Position numbers and translations under genes: made by a program. A stretch of DNA of 8,706 nt, taken from positions 1 to 8,706 of the forward strand of contig DOZP01000023.1 in the NCBI GenBank assembly GCA_003517945.1, read 5' to 3'. The stretch is from Porphyromonadaceae bacterium (lineage in GTDB: Bacteria; Bacteroidota; Bacteroidia; Bacteroidales; Tannerellaceae). Each line of letters begins with the position of its first letter. The stretch's first letter is position 1. The notes under the pieces are model-generated. The model was not told the origin of the DNA. It saw only the letters and a program-made list of their open reading frames with translations, and made no database searches. Below, one piece after another: positions 8,201-8,706 of this stretch.

Positions 8201-8616
8201 GTCTCATCCAGGACCTGGCCGGTAATATCCACTTTTTGCTGCGGAGCCGTGACGGCAACCGTTTCTGACCCCGCCTTTCTGATAGTTACCACCCCATCAT
8301 GAAGATCATAAGTTAAATTCGTGTTTTCCAGACATTTATTCAGCACATTCGTTACATTTTCGTTGTTTGCCTTCACCTCATCGACTTTCACTTCCTGCAC
8401 ATCGGCAGTACTGTAAATAAAGGTAAAATCCGTTTGTCGCTGTAATTCCCAGATCACATTACTCAATGTTGTGTTCTTAAAAGTTGCAGTTACCGTCTGT
8501 GCATGAAGATCAATAGTCGCATGCAACAAGCCGGAAAAAAATAGCTGAAAGGCCAGACATACCACGAAAATCCGTTTATACTTCCACCATCCTGCACTAC
8601 ATTTTGTTTTTTCCAT
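5227..8616 (-). CDS. SusC/RagA-like TonB-dependent transporter with STN domain
   Basis: This 1129-residue protein is an outer-membrane active importer powered by TonB-ExbBD. The domains in order are a signal peptide (about 1-40, hydrophobic at 16-30), an STN (secretin/TonB N-terminal) signalling domain (about 44-113), a carboxypeptidase-regulatory-like beta domain (about 129-203, with VDITGQVLDETGEPFPGVNV at 129-148), the SusC-type segment LDEVVVTGYA (208-217), the plug (about 218-347), and a 22-strand-type barrel ending in the aromatic C-terminus VKF. The SusC signature spans PLYVIDGVPV (284-293) and DAAAASLYGSRAANGVIVIT (325-344). The length is normal for STN-bearing SusC proteins and the frame is intact. 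The STN domain, absent from many SusC proteins, is known in FecA-like receptors to contact a FecR-type anti-sigma factor. This gene is therefore probably controlled by an ECF sigma/anti-sigma pair, which is not in the window. It forms an operon with the susD-like gene 17 bases downstream. The imported substrate cannot be deduced. Confidence 0.95.
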   Translation of the reverse strand: MEKTKCSAGWWKYKRIFVVCLAFQLFFSGLLHATIDLHAQTVTATFKNTTLSNVIWELQRQTDFTFIYSTADVQEVKVDEVKANNENVTNVLNKCLENTNLTYDLHDGVVTIRKAGSETVAVTAPQQKVDITGQVLDETGEPFPGVNVLIKGTQIGSMTDMEGKFTISINQDQDVVLLVSYVGYITREVKVTPGSPVKIAMKEDTAVLDEVVVTGYATIRKSAFAGSASVVKMAEKADVPTSDFKTLLQGSAPGVQLSSASGALGAETKVTIRGLGSFNASTSPLYVIDGVPVMTSVTSEQDEYGTDIMATLNTSDIENITVIKDAAAASLYGSRAANGVIVITTKSGKEGKASFNLKADWGFSKYATDYRPVMGGQERRETFWEGLYNQAYYLNKKTAAEATEYADANIDAWAPQPKAGTALYEWADWEKELFNNNAPYKNYEFSASGGDKRASYYASLAYNNQDGIVRQQGLERVTGRVNMKYKLTERLQLGANILYSQMKQLGSNEGGTYTSPIYSTRHKVSASDYIYELDGSYNVNLLENGKRNPKSALDYNYKKQTIDRSFNTIFANYTFMDGLIFNTTLSMDHTNSEYKSWTDPRSTDGSSDNGSLGDYMFQYDQLVWKNNLSYYTTISKKHHIDALIGYETHEYKRKYLSGSVKDFPSVDKHQISNGASITGLSGSGDIGWRLISYLGNANYNYDNKYYLGASARIDGSSKLYRDSRWGTFWSASGAWRISSEDFMESVRDILSDLRLRVSYGSNGTLPSSNSENLYLEYYGYMDLVGFGYAYNSKPGLIEIQLGNKGLKWEKNYNLNLGLDFRLFDRVGVTAEYYKRQTSDLLMDMDLSMVTGFSSILMNVGEVENQGIEIDINADLVRAEEFTWNSSLNFGHNKNKIVDLGGQEQITGSYYIRKVGHSYYQYYLKEFAGINPETGYPQYYINDPDNLGDRSVTEDSNKANYIIYKSPDPKLSGGWSNSLRYKWFDLNFLFTYTLGGYSYDSGASKLEHAGKSEKGAIQTLYRDRWKQPGDVTDIEMFMVGNPYSMASIYNTRRIHSTDHLRLKSLTFGFSLPKQIVKKAYLDNVRLFFSGSNLLTWAAYGGYDPEINSNGYVYFESPKMKTFTFGVDVKF

Positions 8617-8706
8617 ACAAGTGATTTTTAAATTATTTATGATGATTAAAAATTATTTTATTTGCATCAACCGTTATGTTAACCTTACCGGTTTTTTCCA
8701 ACAATT
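8617..8706 (-). promoter_or_regulatory. Leader and probable promoter region of the susCD operon (incomplete)
   Basis: The 90 bases upstream of the susC start are AT-rich and contain no gene. On the - strand TAATTTTT (8658-8651) resembles the Bacteroides -7 element TAnnTTTG with one mismatch, but no well-spaced -33 TTTG was found, so the promoter call is weak. Further upstream, AACCG (8669-8673) and CGGTT (8689-8693) form an inverted repeat around the palindrome GTTAAC (8678-8683), which might be an operator. There is no Shine-Dalgarno before the ATG. The window edge cuts this region. Confidence 0.3.

Noticed and set aside
8651..8682. A full Bacteroides-type -33/-7 promoter before susC
   Set aside because: TAATTTTT is near the -7 consensus, but the nearest TTG lies only about 12 bases upstream, too close for the usual spacing. 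It was kept only as a weak note in the leader entry.
1..8706. Defence island, mobile element, CRISPR or phage content
   Set aside because: All major frames are accounted for by housekeeping or nutrient-uptake families, and no transposase, integrase, repeat array or terminal repeats are visible.

Overview
The window looks like a chromosomal piece from a member of the phylum Bacteroidota, most likely order Bacteroidales. The evidence is a SusC/SusD outer-membrane uptake pair, a DUF4954-type protein, and AT-rich leaders without clear Shine-Dalgarno sequences. I cannot name the genus. The genes are tightly packed on two converging strands. I see no rRNA, tRNA, insertion sequence, CRISPR array, phage gene or defence gene.

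Left part (1-2530, + strand): the C-terminal 362 residues of a DUF4954-like hexapeptide-repeat protein, whose start lies outside the window. Six bases after its stop comes a complete MATE-family multidrug/cation antiporter. The two probably share a transcript, which ends at an intrinsic terminator at 2491-2528.

Right part (2553-8706, - strand, read right to left): an STN-domain SusC-like TonB-dependent transporter (1129 aa), then, 17 bases later, its SusD-like surface lipoprotein (475 aa). A strong intrinsic terminator follows SusD at 3718-3753. Beyond it lies a gene for an exported calcineurin-type phosphatase resembling the PPP/Shewanella-like family. SusD would capture a ligand at the cell surface and SusC would import it with TonB energy. 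The STN domain suggests that SusC also signals to a FecR-type anti-sigma factor, which would be encoded outside the window. The phosphatase would act in the periplasm, or outside the cell if exported further. The terminator argues against simple co-transcription of the phosphatase with susCD.

No stretch above 300 bases lacks a gene. The intergenic gaps are 101, 92, 17 and 90 bases (the last running to the window edge); two of them carry terminators. I found no convincing undescribed multi-gene system. The items most worth checking are the signalling-type SusC, the exported PPP-like phosphatase, and a terminator-like GAAA-loop hairpin inside the DUF4954 gene.
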